DNA of 64,000 nucleotides from an uncultured Oscillospiraceae bacterium (GTDB lineage: Bacteria > Bacillota > Clostridia > Oscillospirales > Ruminococcaceae): the NCBI GenBank assembly GCA_905197685.1, contig CAJJZS010000003.1, positions 62,001 to 126,000 on the forward strand. The letters are read 5' to 3'. The notes beneath the pieces were generated by a model. It had not been told where the DNA came from, searched no databases, and saw only the letters and a list, made by a program, of their open reading frames with translations. Within the stretch, counting starts at the first letter, position 1. Every line of letters begins with the position of its first letter. Shown here piece by piece: positions 50,700-59,565 of the stretch. The position numbers were made by a program, and so were the translations under genes.

Positions 50700-52471
50700 G
50701 ATGCAGAAACCTCCTCAGAAATGATTTTTGCGACAGAAGATTCAATCTCTGTCATGGTATCCTGGAAGTATGCCTCAAACTGTTCCTCAGGAACATATTT
50801 TGCACGGGCAATCTTTTCGGACACCGGCAGATGCAGCAGTTTATCCACCTTCACGCCGTTGTTCAGCGCGTTCTTACACTCTTTGGAGAAGGTAAGAATC
50901 ATCTTGAGCATACGGTACTGTTTTGCGTTGGAGGTGTAGGTATCCGCATCGTCGAATGCGTTCTGCTGGAGGTAGTCCTCACGAACCGAACGGGCAGCTT
51001 CCAGAGTCAGACGGTCGGGAGCGGAAAGGGAATCGTAACCAACCAGTTTTACAATTTCTTCCAGCTCGGATTCCTGCTGAAGCAGAAGCATTGCGTCATG
51101 ATGCAGACCGGACCATTCATCAGAAATATTTTTATCCATCCATTCGCCAATCTGGTCCATATACAGCGAGTAGGAAGTCAGCCAGTTGATGGCAGGGAAG
51201 TGGCGTTTGTAAGCCAGAGAAGAGTCCAGACCCCAGAATACCTTAACGATACGCAGAGTAGCCTGTACAACAGGGTCGGAGTTATCGCCGCCGGCAGGGG
51301 ATACTGCGCCGATTGCGGTCAGAGAACCTTCGCGGGCATCGCTGCCGTTGCAGATAACACGACCTGCGCGCTCGTAGAACTGCGCCAGACGGGAGGTAAG
51401 ATATGCAGGATAACCTTCTTCACCCGGCATCTCTTCCAAACGTCCGGACATCTCACGCAGAGCCTCTGCCCAACGGGAGGTGGAGTCCGCCATGATTGCA
51501 ACCGAGTAACCCATATCGCGGTAGTATTCTGCGATGGTGATACCGGTGTAGATGGAAGCCTCACGCGCAGCTACCGGCATATCCGAGGTGTTTGCAATCA
51601 AAACGGTACGGAACATCAGAGATTCGCCGGATTTTGGGTCCTTCAGTTCCGGGAACTCGTTCAGAACGTCGGTCATCTCGTTTCCGCGCTCGCCGCAGCC
51701 GATGTAAACTACAATGTCTACGTCGGACCATTTTGCAAGCTGATGCTGTACAACGGTTTTACCGGAGCCGAAAGGACCCGGTACAGCAGCTGTACCGCCT
51801 TTGGAAATAGGGAACAGGGTATCGATAACACGCTGACCGGTGATCATCGGAATGTCCGGAGAAAGCTTCTGAGCGTACGGACGCTGCACACGAACCGGCC
51901 ATTTCTGAAGCATACATACATCGTGAATGTTGCCGTCTTTATCTTTGATTTTTGCGATGGTTTCGGTGATATTATAGCTGCCGGAATAAATTTCGACAAT
52001 TTCGCCCTCTGCGCCTTTCGGAACCATAACTTTATGGGTAACGATGGAAGTTTCCTGGACAGTACCGAGAACATCTCCCATTACAACTTGGTCGCCCGGT
52101 TTAGCGGTCGGAACAAAGTCCCATTTCTTTTCGTGGTCCAGAGAGGTAACTTCGATTCCTCTGGTAATGTTGCTTCCCGCAATCTCTCTGATTTTGGTCA
52201 AAGGACGCTGAATACCGTCAAAAATACTGGTCAGAACGCCCGGAGCCAGCTCAACGGACAGAGGAGCGCCGGTGGATTCAACCAAATCCCCCGGACCGAT
52301 TCCGGCAGTTTCCTCGTATACCTGAATGGATGCCTTGTCATCTCTCATCTCAATGATTTCACCGATGAGTTTCTGCTTGCCGACATGAACAACGTCGAAC
52401 ATATTAGCGTCGCGCATATTTTCGGCAACGATTAACGGACCGGCAACCTTAACAATTTTGCCTTGGCTCAA
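50693..52471 (-). CDS. ntpA: V-type ATP synthase subunit A (catalytic)
   Basis: Catalytic ATPase subunit. 592 residues with the P-loop GPFGSGKTVVQHQL, the catalytic Glu in YIGCGERGNEMTDVL and the bulge/specific insertion of V/A-type A subunits. The start TTG 52471 gives the canonical SQGKIVKVAGPLIVAENM and has AGGTG 6 bases upstream; GTG 52480 lies inside that site and is less likely. A 108-bp gap separates it from ntpF. Confidence 0.97.
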   Translation of the reverse strand: MSQGKIVKVAGPLIVAENMRDANMFDVVHVGKQKLIGEIIEMRDDKASIQVYEETAGIGPGDLVESTGAPLSVELAPGVLTSIFDGIQRPLTKIREIAGSNITRGIEVTSLDHEKKWDFVPTAKPGDQVVMGDVLGTVQETSIVTHKVMVPKGAEGEIVEIYSGSYNITETIAKIKDKDGNIHDVCMLQKWPVRVQRPYAQKLSPDIPMITGQRVIDTLFPISKGGTAAVPGPFGSGKTVVQHQLAKWSDVDIVVYIGCGERGNEMTDVLNEFPELKDPKSGESLMFRTVLIANTSDMPVAAREASIYTGITIAEYYRDMGYSVAIMADSTSRWAEALREMSGRLEEMPGEEGYPAYLTSRLAQFYERAGRVICNGSDAREGSLTAIGAVSPAGGDNSDPVVQATLRIVKVFWGLDSSLAYKRHFPAINWLTSYSLYMDQIGEWMDKNISDEWSGLHHDAMLLLQQESELEEIVKLVGYDSLSAPDRLTLEAARSVREDYLQQNAFDDADTYTSNAKQYRMLKMILTFSKECKNALNNGVKVDKLLHLPVSEKIARAKYVPEEQFEAYFQDTMTEIESSVAKIISEEVSASC

Positions 52472-52579
52472 TATTTTCACCTACTTTTAAATCAATCTGC
52501 CGCAGCATGAAATAAGAAAAATGCCGCGGACTTTATCTGAATAAACAAAACGGAATGGAAAATCCATAAACAGAACCGC

Positions 52580-52903
52580 TTATTCCTCATTAAAAAGGAT
52601 ATCTGCGCCGACAGCGCGTTCCACATTTTTCTTTACATTTTGGATTCCGATACCCAAAGAGCCGTCTTTGCCCGGAATCGGAATGATAGCGGGGGTCGGG
52701 CTTTCTTTGTATTCGTCGATAATCTGCGGAATTTGGGCATAAGCCTGTTCTGTAATAAAGATAATGCCGTAATCGGCTTTGCACAGCTTGTGCATAACGT
52801 CGGTGATTTCCTGCTGTGTGGCGACCATGAATACTTCAAACCCGACTGATTTGAAACCCAGGACGCTGCCTTTGTCGCCGACAACTGCAATTTTTTTACG
52901 CAT
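52580..52903 (-). CDS. ntpF: V-type ATP synthase subunit F
   Basis: Small regulatory stalk subunit (called NtpG in Enterococcus hirae). 107 residues with the family pattern IAVVGDKGSVLGFKSVG, IIFITEQAYAQI and PAIIPIPGKDGS. ATG 52903 overlaps the end of ntpC by 8 bp. AGGCTGAGAG precedes it. Confidence 0.93.
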   Translation of the reverse strand: MRKKIAVVGDKGSVLGFKSVGFEVFMVATQQEITDVMHKLCKADYGIIFITEQAYAQIPQIIDEYKESPTPAIIPIPGKDGSLGIGIQNVKKNVERAVGADILFNEE

Positions 52904-53912
52904 AAGTTTCTCTCAGCCTTTCTGTGATTTTTTCCGGAGCCACACCGGCAATTTTAGAAGCCATGACAATGCGGACAGCCTGAACTTCGTTTTCTTTGGC
53001 AAGCAGATAAGAAAGAACCGGTTCAATGCCGAACGGAACAAAGCGGGATTCTTTCAAAACGCTTACCATATAGTTGTCGCACAGCTTTTCAAAGTTGGAA
53101 AGCGTGCCCCTGTTTTTGATTGCGTCATACGAATCGGCAAGAGCCGCGCCATATGGCGTAGTGTTTAACATTTCAAAGAAATCGTCAAAACTCTTTAAAA
53201 ACAGGTCGCAGTATTTTTCGACAGGAATACTTCCTCCCTGCGCCAGGACTTCTTTTAAGAAATTCATCTCCTGTCCGATTCGTTTGATTCGGACAAAGGA
53301 ACGGATATTTGCAATATCAATCGTTGCATTGACAAGTTTGGTTAAGAATTTGCTCTTGTAAGGTTTTGCAAGTTCGGACATTCCCTCCAATACGGCGCGG
53401 TCGATGATAACATCAACAAGCTGCGGGTCGTTTAAGCGGGCAAGGCTGTCCCTTGCTTTGATTGCGGCGTCGGCAAGGATTGGGAGAAGTGTCCCAAAGT
53501 TTCCGTCGCGCAGTCCGTTGCGCAAAACCTTTTCCTCAACGGTTCCGAGCGGAATTAACAACCCTTCGGCGTCGGCGCCGTCTTTGCCGGCAGCCTGCGC
53601 CTTAATCAGGGTTTTTAAATTGTGTCCGTCATATTTTAAACGGAAAATTCGGAAAATATGAGGGTTGGGAGCCGCTTTTTCCAAGCGTTCATAGGTGGAG
53701 GCAAGCTCCTGTGTCAGAGCAGATTCAAAATCTTTGTAATCAACATCTGCGCCGATTCCCGCGTCGGTCACCGTTTTATAGGCTTCTTCGGCAGAGGCTG
53801 CGGCAATCATTTTTTGCAGAGCCTGCATACCGATCATCCTGGTTTCCTGCGCGCGGATATTGGCGGACAGATAAAGATACTGGGTATCTTTTATTTTTTT
53901 CAAACCACGCAC
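52896..53912 (-). CDS. ntpC: V-type ATP synthase subunit C
   Basis: Adaptor between rotor shaft and membrane ring. 338 residues, mostly helical, with YLYLSANIRAQETRMIG near the start and IRSFVRIKRIGQEMNFLKEVLA in the middle, both family features. ATG 53912 follows GGAGGTG. Gene order E-C-F-A-B-D is the usual one. Confidence 0.92.
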   Translation of the reverse strand: MRGLKKIKDTQYLYLSANIRAQETRMIGMQALQKMIAAASAEEAYKTVTDAGIGADVDYKDFESALTQELASTYERLEKAAPNPHIFRIFRLKYDGHNLKTLIKAQAAGKDGADAEGLLIPLGTVEEKVLRNGLRDGNFGTLLPILADAAIKARDSLARLNDPQLVDVIIDRAVLEGMSELAKPYKSKFLTKLVNATIDIANIRSFVRIKRIGQEMNFLKEVLAQGGSIPVEKYCDLFLKSFDDFFEMLNTTPYGAALADSYDAIKNRGTLSNFEKLCDNYMVSVLKESRFVPFGIEPVLSYLLAKENEVQAVRIVMASKIAGVAPEKITERLRETYA

Positions 53913-53937
53913 CTCCTTCCCTGCGAAAGCTCCTTGT

Positions 53938-54537
53938 TTAACATTGTGTTAAAATCTGCGCTACCTGAGCTTCCAGCTCGTCGCGGACATTTTTGACAAG
54001 GATCTCGTAGGAGAGGTTGGTTTCAATATTTCCCTGTGCCAAAATCATGCCGCCCTGCATGGAGCCATTGATTTCGGAAAGGGAAACGCGGTACGGTTTA
54101 TTTTCTGTATTCAGCTTAGCGGAGATTTCTTCGATCAGTTTGGAACCAAATTTGGTTTTGTCACTTTCATTGAGGATAATCTGAGCGTCGCCGGAGAGAT
54201 ATTTTGTCGCAGCCGATGCAAGCAGCTCAACCTGTTTGTCGCAGTCCTGAGCGCAGAGCTGCTCCAACGCTTTGCAGAATGCCTGTTCCATCACATCGCG
54301 TTTGTACTGCAACATCATGTTTCTGCGTACAAGACCGGACTGGGATTCCACACGCTCCGCAATCAAAGCAGCTTCCTTTTGCGCCTGCTGCTGCGCCTGC
54401 TGTGTTACCTGCTGCGCCTGCGCCTGATAGTCCTGCAAAATCTGCTGCGCTTCCTGTTTTGCCTGCTCGATTCTCTGTTGAGCCTGCTCTTTTGCATCCG
54501 CAGTGATTTTGCTTGTAATGCTTTCAATATTGTTCAA
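53938..54537 (-). CDS. ntpE: V-type ATP synthase subunit E
   Basis: Peripheral stalk subunit. 199 residues: residues 5-65 are a Gln/Ala-rich helix (AKEQAQQRIEQAKQEAQQIL), followed by a globular C-terminal domain with MQGGMILAQGNIETNLSYE, a family signature. It pairs with subunit G/H in the stalk. GAGGTGAAA precedes ATG 54537. Confidence 0.93.
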   Translation of the reverse strand: MNNIESITSKITADAKEQAQQRIEQAKQEAQQILQDYQAQAQQVTQQAQQQAQKEAALIAERVESQSGLVRRNMMLQYKRDVMEQAFCKALEQLCAQDCDKQVELLASAATKYLSGDAQIILNESDKTKFGSKLIEEISAKLNTENKPYRVSLSEINGSMQGGMILAQGNIETNLSYEILVKNVRDELEAQVAQILTQC

Positions 54538-54601
54538 CCGGTTTCACCTCGATTTCAGAATTTTCGATGCGCCTTCCTGTGAATCATTTTAACATAGGAA
54601 A

Positions 54602-55108
54602 TTAAGCGATGTTGCCTACGTTGATAACAAGCAGGATGGAGATCAAAAGACCGAGAATTGCGTAGGTTTCAACCATTGCGGCGTAGATCATCGCTTTGGA
54701 AACTTCGCTTGGTCTTTTTGCAACGACATTGATGCCGGCAGCGGAAACGCGTCCCTGATGGATACCGGAGATAAGACCGGTCAAAGCGCACGGCAGACAA
54801 GCAGCCAGAACATATAGACCCTGTGCAGAGGTAAGAGGTTCGCTCTGTCCGCCCATGAATCCGCAGTTGAGCATTACCATGATACCAACCAGGAAGCCGT
54901 AAATACCCTGTGTGCCCGGCAGAGCCTGAAGGATCAGAGTCTGACCGAATTTGTCAGGATCTTCCGCAATCAGTCCTGCGGCAGCCTCACCTGCGATACC
55001 AACGCCCTTTGCCGAACCGATGCCGCCCAGACCTACCGCGAGAGCTGCACCTAAAACTGCCAAAAAGTTACCGGAAAAAAAGAATTGAGCAAATGTTGTT
55101 GCTTCCAT
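54602..55108 (-). CDS. ntpK: V-type ATP synthase subunit K, Na+-type rotor ring
   Basis: Rotor ring subunit of 168 residues, two fused hairpins and four membrane segments. The residues that bind Na+ in Enterococcus hirae NtpK (Leu61, Thr64, Gln65, Gln110, Glu139) all have counterparts here: LPGTQG (Leu63, Thr66, Gln67), IHQGR (Gln118) and MVETY (Glu147). This supports Na+ rather than H+ as the coupling ion. AGGAGG precedes ATG 55108. It follows ntpI with a 2-bp gap. Confidence 0.95.
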   Translation of the reverse strand: MEATTFAQFFFSGNFLAVLGAALAVGLGGIGSAKGVGIAGEAAAGLIAEDPDKFGQTLILQALPGTQGIYGFLVGIMVMLNCGFMGGQSEPLTSAQGLYVLAACLPCALTGLISGIHQGRVSAAGINVVAKRPSEVSKAMIYAAMVETYAILGLLISILLVINVGNIA

Positions 55109-55110
55109 AA

Positions 55111-57066
55111 TTACATATCCTCCTTATCAGAAATAAGCGTATATTTTGTGTTTGCTTTAAATGGTTTGAATGGTTTGCCGCCTGCTTCATAGAATTTTCC
55201 GAAGAATTCAACATATTGCAGACGGGAAGTGTGAACGTAAGCTCCCAGACCGCTGATTGCCAGATTGAAAACATGACCGAAGGCAAAGATAAGCACGAAA
55301 GCAATCACGCCGATTACATTTAATCCCGGCATGGTGCCCATCATGTTGACAACGTTTGCGATAACGCCTCCGGCAAGTCCCAAAGCAAGGATACGGGCAT
55401 AGGAGAGAACATCGGACAGATAGCTGGTGATGTCGTATAAGCTCATAACGCCTTTAATCAGCTTCATAAAGATGTTCTTTTCGTGGCGGCCCTGCGTTAA
55501 AATCAGTCCCAAAGCGCCGACAATGGACAAAACCTTGCCGACCGGAGCGGTAGCGGGCAGAACCAGCATCGGCAGACCGACCAACAGGACATACCAAAGA
55601 CCGATGTCCATCAAGCCGTCTAACAGATGACCGCGTTTTGCCATCATGTAAATCTTGATTCCCATACCGGTGAACAGATGAACCGCGCCCAGTACAAAGG
55701 AAAGAATCATAACGGACATAGGGTCGTTTAAGGGGTCAAGCACCATAGGAACGGTAATGGTTTTTCCAAACCAGCTTTCGGCAATCTGGGTAATCAGGTT
55801 ACCGAACCAACCGCCGTACATCGCGCCCCAGAAAATGGTGGAAAGTCCGCAGGCTGTTCCGATTTTCATCGCGTTTTTCAAAGCGCCCTCGTCCGGTTTT
55901 AATACCTTCAGTCCGATCAGGCACAGCAGGAAGATAAGAATACCGTATCCTGCGTCCGCCAGCATCATACCGAAGAACAGGATGAAAAACGGGGTCAGCA
56001 TCGGAGTCGGGTCGATGCCGTCCGGAGTCGGTAAAGAGTACATCTCGGTAATCATTTCATAAGGCTCGACAAACTTGTTGTTCTTGAGCTTTACCGGAGG
56101 GTCGTCCTCTTTGTCCGGCTGAGCGAGGGTGTAGTAGCAGGAATACTTATCCAGCAGCTTTTTCACCTTTTCGGCGTCGTTTTCGGTAATCCAGCCGGTC
56201 AGCGCAAAAACGCTTTGCGTCTGGAAGATGTTTTCCCGAACCTTCTGGTCGTCAATCTGCAGCGAAATCATATCGAATCCTGTTTTCAGCATCTTGGAGG
56301 AGGTAGCGGCAACCTTGAGCTGTTCGGTTAAGCGCTGTTCCTCCTTTTGGCAGGCTTCAATTTGATTGTTGAGGGAAGAAATGTTCTCTGCCGCTGTTCC
56401 GTGCAGAGCGGAAAAATCGGGACGGTTGGTGTTAAATCCTTTTATCACACCCATCACGTCGCTTACCGCGTCTTTGTGGTACAGCAGGACGAAGCACACA
56501 GCCTCGGAGGAGGAGCTTACCTTATGCAGATAACAGAGAGGGGAAGCCTCCTGAAGCTGTTTTTCAAATTCTTCCAAGTTTACATCCGCCCCGCAGGTGA
56601 GATACATCAATGAGGTGGATTTGGTTTGTGTTGTGGAAAGATCCAGATCCAAATCCTTCCACGGCTCCAGCGCCGTAATTTGCAGCCGGGCGCGGGAGGC
56701 TGTGTTTTTCTGCTCCGCAATCTGTTTTACAATGCCGTTGATTTCGTCGCGCAGCTGAGCCGATTCCCGATACAGGTTTCGGTCTGTCATAGTGGAAAAA
56801 TCGGTCAGCTCCTTTTTGGCGAACAGCCCCGCTTTTTGTTCGTAGGGGGAAACGGCGCGGATCGCGGAAGAAAACTGGGCGAGTTCCTGTTCCAGCTCGT
56901 AGGTCTGCGCAACGCCCGGAACCGTGATTTGAGCAATGCTGTCATAGTCACGAATGCTTTGCGCCCCGTCAATCTGGACACACTTCTTCTTCATCAGTTC
57001 CCGCAGGATGGTTTCCTTGTCTGAGAGAAAGCCGATGAGAGTCAGCTTCTGCATTTTTAAAATCAT
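55111..57066 (-). CDS. ntpI: V-type ATP synthase subunit I (membrane a subunit)
   Basis: Stator membrane subunit with the ion half-channels. 651 residues: a cytoplasmic N-terminal part (about 1-330, with coiled coil) and seven or eight C-terminal membrane segments. Signature features are FFILFFGMMLADAGYG, and SYARILALGLAGGVIANVVN with the essential Arg. ATG 57066 overlaps the G/H subunit stop by 4 bp. Confidence 0.95.
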   Translation of the reverse strand: MILKMQKLTLIGFLSDKETILRELMKKKCVQIDGAQSIRDYDSIAQITVPGVAQTYELEQELAQFSSAIRAVSPYEQKAGLFAKKELTDFSTMTDRNLYRESAQLRDEINGIVKQIAEQKNTASRARLQITALEPWKDLDLDLSTTQTKSTSLMYLTCGADVNLEEFEKQLQEASPLCYLHKVSSSSEAVCFVLLYHKDAVSDVMGVIKGFNTNRPDFSALHGTAAENISSLNNQIEACQKEEQRLTEQLKVAATSSKMLKTGFDMISLQIDDQKVRENIFQTQSVFALTGWITENDAEKVKKLLDKYSCYYTLAQPDKEDDPPVKLKNNKFVEPYEMITEMYSLPTPDGIDPTPMLTPFFILFFGMMLADAGYGILIFLLCLIGLKVLKPDEGALKNAMKIGTACGLSTIFWGAMYGGWFGNLITQIAESWFGKTITVPMVLDPLNDPMSVMILSFVLGAVHLFTGMGIKIYMMAKRGHLLDGLMDIGLWYVLLVGLPMLVLPATAPVGKVLSIVGALGLILTQGRHEKNIFMKLIKGVMSLYDITSYLSDVLSYARILALGLAGGVIANVVNMMGTMPGLNVIGVIAFVLIFAFGHVFNLAISGLGAYVHTSRLQYVEFFGKFYEAGGKPFKPFKANTKYTLISDKEDM

Positions 57067-57377
57067 AGTGTGTTCACAATCCTCTCTACAATGAGGTTTG
57101 CCGCTGCGGTCAGTTTTTCTTGGGATTTCTCAGCCATGGTTCTGCACTCGTTTTCGGAAGCCGATTTCGAGTTTTCAAGCCAGGTTTGCGCGTCGCTGCG
57201 GGCACGGGAAAGAATCTCCTCGGATAGTCTGGCAGCATCGGATTTGGCATTGTCAAGGATTGCTTTGCCCTGCTTTTGCGCGTCGGCGCGGATTGCCGAG
57301 GCATCTTGCTGGGCTTGACCGATCAGCTGCTGCGCAGCTTCTTCGGCTTGCTTGACTTTGCTGAGTACATCTAACAA
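57063..57377 (-). CDS. V-type ATP synthase subunit G/H (peripheral stalk)
   Basis: First gene of the V-ATPase operon. 104 residues, one long charged helix rich in Ala, Glu, Gln and Lys (KVKQAEEAAQQLIGQAQQDAS). It partners with subunit E in the peripheral stalk. The start is TTG 57377, with GGGTGG about 11 bases upstream. It is preceded by a leader of about 220 bases. Confidence 0.9.
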   Translation of the reverse strand: MLDVLSKVKQAEEAAQQLIGQAQQDASAIRADAQKQGKAILDNAKSDAARLSEEILSRARSDAQTWLENSKSASENECRTMAEKSQEKLTAAANLIVERIVNTL

Positions 57378-57606
57378 GTTTTGTCACCACCCTTTTCATA
57401 AAAACCTGCGGAAAGAAGAACGAAGGGAAAATAACGGCGTTGCACCCTTTCCGCGAAACATAAGTCGAAAAAACAACGGAATCAAACTCTTCATAAACCT
57501 TTATTTTCGCCGTTTTTTCTGATTGCAACAGCAGATTCACAAGATGATATGTTATAAAATGTTGTGTTTTGCTAATTGCAAGAGGAAATAAAATTTCTTC
57601 TACTAT

Positions 57607-57636
57607 ATCATACCCCAACTGATTGTGCATTGTCAA
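57607..57636 (-). promoter_or_regulatory. Promoter of the V-ATPase operon
   Basis: On the minus strand TTGACA (57631-57636), 18-bp spacer, TATGAT (57607-57612). The predicted leader is about 220 bases. Confidence 0.8.
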
Positions 57637-57858
57637 TAATATTTTTTAAAAAAACAGCGATACAATTCGTAGAGAAATATAGCAAAATGACGATTCGTTC
57701 TTTGCAAGTCAATCGTTAAAAAAATAACCTAAATTTATTTTTCTCTGAAAAACGGCTTAAATATCACAAAATAAGGCACAAAATCAGATTAAAATATAAT
57801 TTGATGATAAAAAATGATAAATTTCGCTTTGTTTTATAAAAAAACAGGGAAAATCAAA

Positions 57859-57887
57859 TAGACAAAATTCGGGAAATATGCCATAAT
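57859..57887 (+). promoter_or_regulatory. Promoter of the ComEA-like gene
   Basis: TAGACA (57859-57864), 17-bp spacer, CATAAT (57882-57887). Confidence 0.65.
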
Positions 57888-57924
57888 ATTTAGTGAAAAG
57901 GACGAAAGGAAAGAGGGGAAAAGG

Positions 57925-58365
57925 GTGAAAAATAAAACGATAGTCCGTATCATGTCGGTATTTGCGCTAATTTCTTTGGCAGCTTGTTTAATATTATCTG
58001 TTGGGTTTTCACCAAAAGCGAATTATCCGCTTGTTGTAACACAAAAACAGCAAAAAAACATAGAAAATCAGGTAAAAAACGAAAAATATGTTAAAAAATC
58101 CTCCTCTGCCATGAAAGAAGATGTTATATCTTCCCGAACCGAAGAAGAAAAGCGCGAATCGAAGAAAACAACCCCGATAGATATCAATACAGCCTCGGCA
58201 GAGCAGCTGATGCAGGCAAAGGGAATCGGAGAAGTAAAGGCAAAACGGATACGGGATTATATTCAAAATAACGGTCCTATCACAAAGATGGAACAGCTGC
58301 TGGAGGTGGACGGAATCGGAGAAGCGACTCTGCAAAACTTAAAACAGCTTTTCTTTGTTCCGTAA
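57925..58365 (+). CDS. ComEA-like helix-hairpin-helix protein
   Basis: A 146-residue membrane-anchored protein: one N-terminal membrane segment (about 9-30), a Lys/Ser/Glu-rich linker, and a C-terminal helix-hairpin-helix pair (DINTASAEQLMQAKGIGEVKAKRI, then MEQLLEVDGIGEATLQNL). This is the ComEA layout, the surface DNA receptor for competence; the usual SLBB domain is absent. The start is GTG 57925 behind GAGGGG. ComEC is encoded 18 kb upstream. It could instead be a general DNA-binding envelope protein. Confidence 0.85.
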   Translation: MKNKTIVRIMSVFALISLAACLILSVGFSPKANYPLVVTQKQQKNIENQVKNEKYVKKSSSAMKEDVISSRTEEEKRESKKTTPIDINTASAEQLMQAKGIGEVKAKRIRDYIQNNGPITKMEQLLEVDGIGEATLQNLKQLFFVP

Positions 58366-58474
58366 AGATTCCTTGAAAGATTTCTTTGAACAAATTCGGA
58401 ACAAAAACTGTTTCCGGTATGTAATATCCGTATCTGCAAACCTGTTTTAAAAAGCAAAGATACGATACTAAAAA

Positions 58475-58512
58475 ATGCGGCAGCTTTTTCTTTTATGAAA
58501 AGGCTGCCGCAT
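58475..58512 (-). terminator. Terminator of the small minus gene 58516-58779
   Basis: Stem ending TGCGGCAGC/GCTGCCGCA. On the minus strand it runs into ATTTTTTA. It starts three bases after the stop of that gene; the + strand side has no T-tract. Confidence 0.7.
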
Positions 58513-58515
58513 AAG

Positions 58516-58779
58516 CTATAATTGGATGGAGTTTAAATCGTTTTGATCCAAAATTTCCTCAAAACGATCAATCGGGAGCTGCTTCATATGGCGGGTAGAG
58601 GTGATTTGATTGGATAACGGTTTTTGCCGATTACTGTAAAGCGGATAAATATTTTCTATCGGATCAATTTTGGCAAAAACGGAGGAGAGTTCGGGCGGAA
58701 TCTTTCGACAGCTTTCCTTCGGTTTACAGTCCCGTCGGGGAGAAGACGGGTGGGAATTTTTATTGGAAAAAGAAGGCAT
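58516..58779 (-). CDS. Small hypothetical protein
   Basis: An 87-residue hydrophilic protein, Pro, Ser and Lys-rich in the first half (SNKNSHPSSPRRDCKPKE), ending in an acidic helix (IDRFEEILDQNDLNSIQ). No family recognised. Real-gene support is AAAGGAG 8 bases before ATG 58779 and a terminator directly after the stop. It sits between the ComEA-like gene and the tRNA cluster, opposite to both. Confidence 0.55.
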   Translation of the reverse strand: MPSFSNKNSHPSSPRRDCKPKESCRKIPPELSSVFAKIDPIENIYPLYSNRQKPLSNQITSTRHMKQLPIDRFEEILDQNDLNSIQL

Positions 58780-58898
58780 AAAAAATTCTCCTTTCTTTTC
58801 AAAACAGCTCCGTTTTTATAGTTTGGCTCAGGAAAAACCGCATATTCATGGGATTTTTTGAGAAAATAAAAAAATCTCAAAAAAATTAAAAAAAGGTG

Positions 58899-58927
58899 TT
58901 GACATTTTAAAAAATCCATAGTATAAT
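58899..58927 (+). promoter_or_regulatory. Consensus sigma-A promoter of the tRNA cluster
   Basis: TTGACA (58899-58904), exactly 17 bp, TATAAT (58922-58927): a perfect match to both consensus hexamers, as expected for stable RNA. Confidence 0.95.
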
Positions 58928-58988
58928 AATCTACGTTGTCAGGACAGCAACGGCAGAAACGCCGCTGAGGGAATGAAACAAAAAATGT

Positions 58989-59064
58989 GGGAGCTTAGCT
59001 CAGCTGGGAGAGCATCTGCCTTACAAGCAGAGGGTCACAGGTTCGAGCCCTGTAGTTCCCACCA
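58989..59064 (+). tRNA. tRNA-Val (anticodon TAC)
   Basis: 76 bases, CCA encoded. Acceptor GGGAGCT pairs with AGTTCCC; GTTCGAGCC T-arm; the anticodon loop reads CTTACAA, giving TAC. Confidence 0.95.
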
Positions 59065-59067
59065 TAT

Positions 59068-59144
59068 GGCCTGGTAGTTCAGTTGGTTAGAACGCTAGCC
59101 TGTCACGCTAGAGGTCGTGGGTTCGAACCCCATCCAGGTCGCCA
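59068..59144 (+). tRNA. tRNA-Asp (anticodon GTC)
   Basis: 77 bases, CCA encoded. Acceptor GGCCTGG with CCAGGTC; anticodon loop CTGTCAC, giving GTC; discriminator G, as normal for Asp. Confidence 0.95.
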
Positions 59145-59196
59145 TTCTTTTTTTGTCCACTGTTTTTCCTGCTAAGCGGATGTTGGGCAGAACAAA

Positions 59197-59273
<77 letters not shown>

Positions 59274-59276
59274 TTT

Positions 59277-59352
59277 GCGGGTTTAGCTCATCTGGTAGAG
59301 CGCCACCTTGCCAAGGTGGAGGTAGCGAGTTCGAGCCTCGTAACCCGCTCCA
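59277..59352 (+). tRNA. tRNA-Gly (anticodon GCC), copy 1
   Basis: 76 bases, CCA encoded. Acceptor GCGGGTT with AACCCGC; anticodon loop TTGCCAA. First of three tandem copies. Confidence 0.95.
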
Positions 59353-59354
59353 AA

Positions 59355-59385
59355 AAATCCATCCGAGCTTTTGGGTGGATTTTTT
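59355..59385 (+). terminator. Terminator in the first tRNA-Gly spacer
   Basis: Stem AAATCCATCC/GGGTGGATTT, then TTTATT. A second copy is at 59501-59528. Confidence 0.7.
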
Positions 59386-59420
59386 ATTACTCTTTCTCTT
59401 AAAAAAGTGAAAAGCGATAT

Positions 59421-59496
59421 GCGGGTTTAGCTCATCTGGTAGAGCGCCACCTTGCCAAGGTGGAGGTAGCGAGTTCGAGCCTCGTAACCCGCTCCA
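59421..59496 (+). tRNA. tRNA-Gly (anticodon GCC), copy 2
   Basis: Identical to copy 1 over all 76 bases. Confidence 0.95.
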
Positions 59497-59500
59497 AAAG

Positions 59501-59528
59501 TCCATCCGAACTTCTGGGTGGATTTTTT
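59501..59528 (+). terminator. Terminator in the second tRNA-Gly spacer
   Basis: Stem TCCATCC/GGGTGGA, then TTTTTTG. Confidence 0.7.
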
Positions 59529-59565
59529 GTTACTCTTTTCTGTTTAAAAAAGTGAAAAACGATAT

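Larger units (their letters stand above)
57378..57924. other. Long divergent gap with V-ATPase leader and comEA-like promoter
   Basis: A 547-bp AT-rich stretch without a supported gene. Its right part holds the promoter of the ComEA-like gene. Its left part is the V-ATPase leader, with a hairpin (GCGGAAAG/CTTTCCGC, 57408-57454) that could pair differently through GAAGGG and CCCTTT. One minus frame through the leader overlaps the ntpH start and is not supported. Confidence 0.65.

Noticed and set aside
50831..52435. A 534-residue open frame on the plus strand across ntpA
   Set aside because: Antisense shadow of a highly conserved ATPase subunit with biased codons.
57253..57636. A 127-residue minus frame through the V-ATPase leader
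   Set aside because: It overlaps the promoter and the start of the G/H subunit gene in another frame, and has no matching family.
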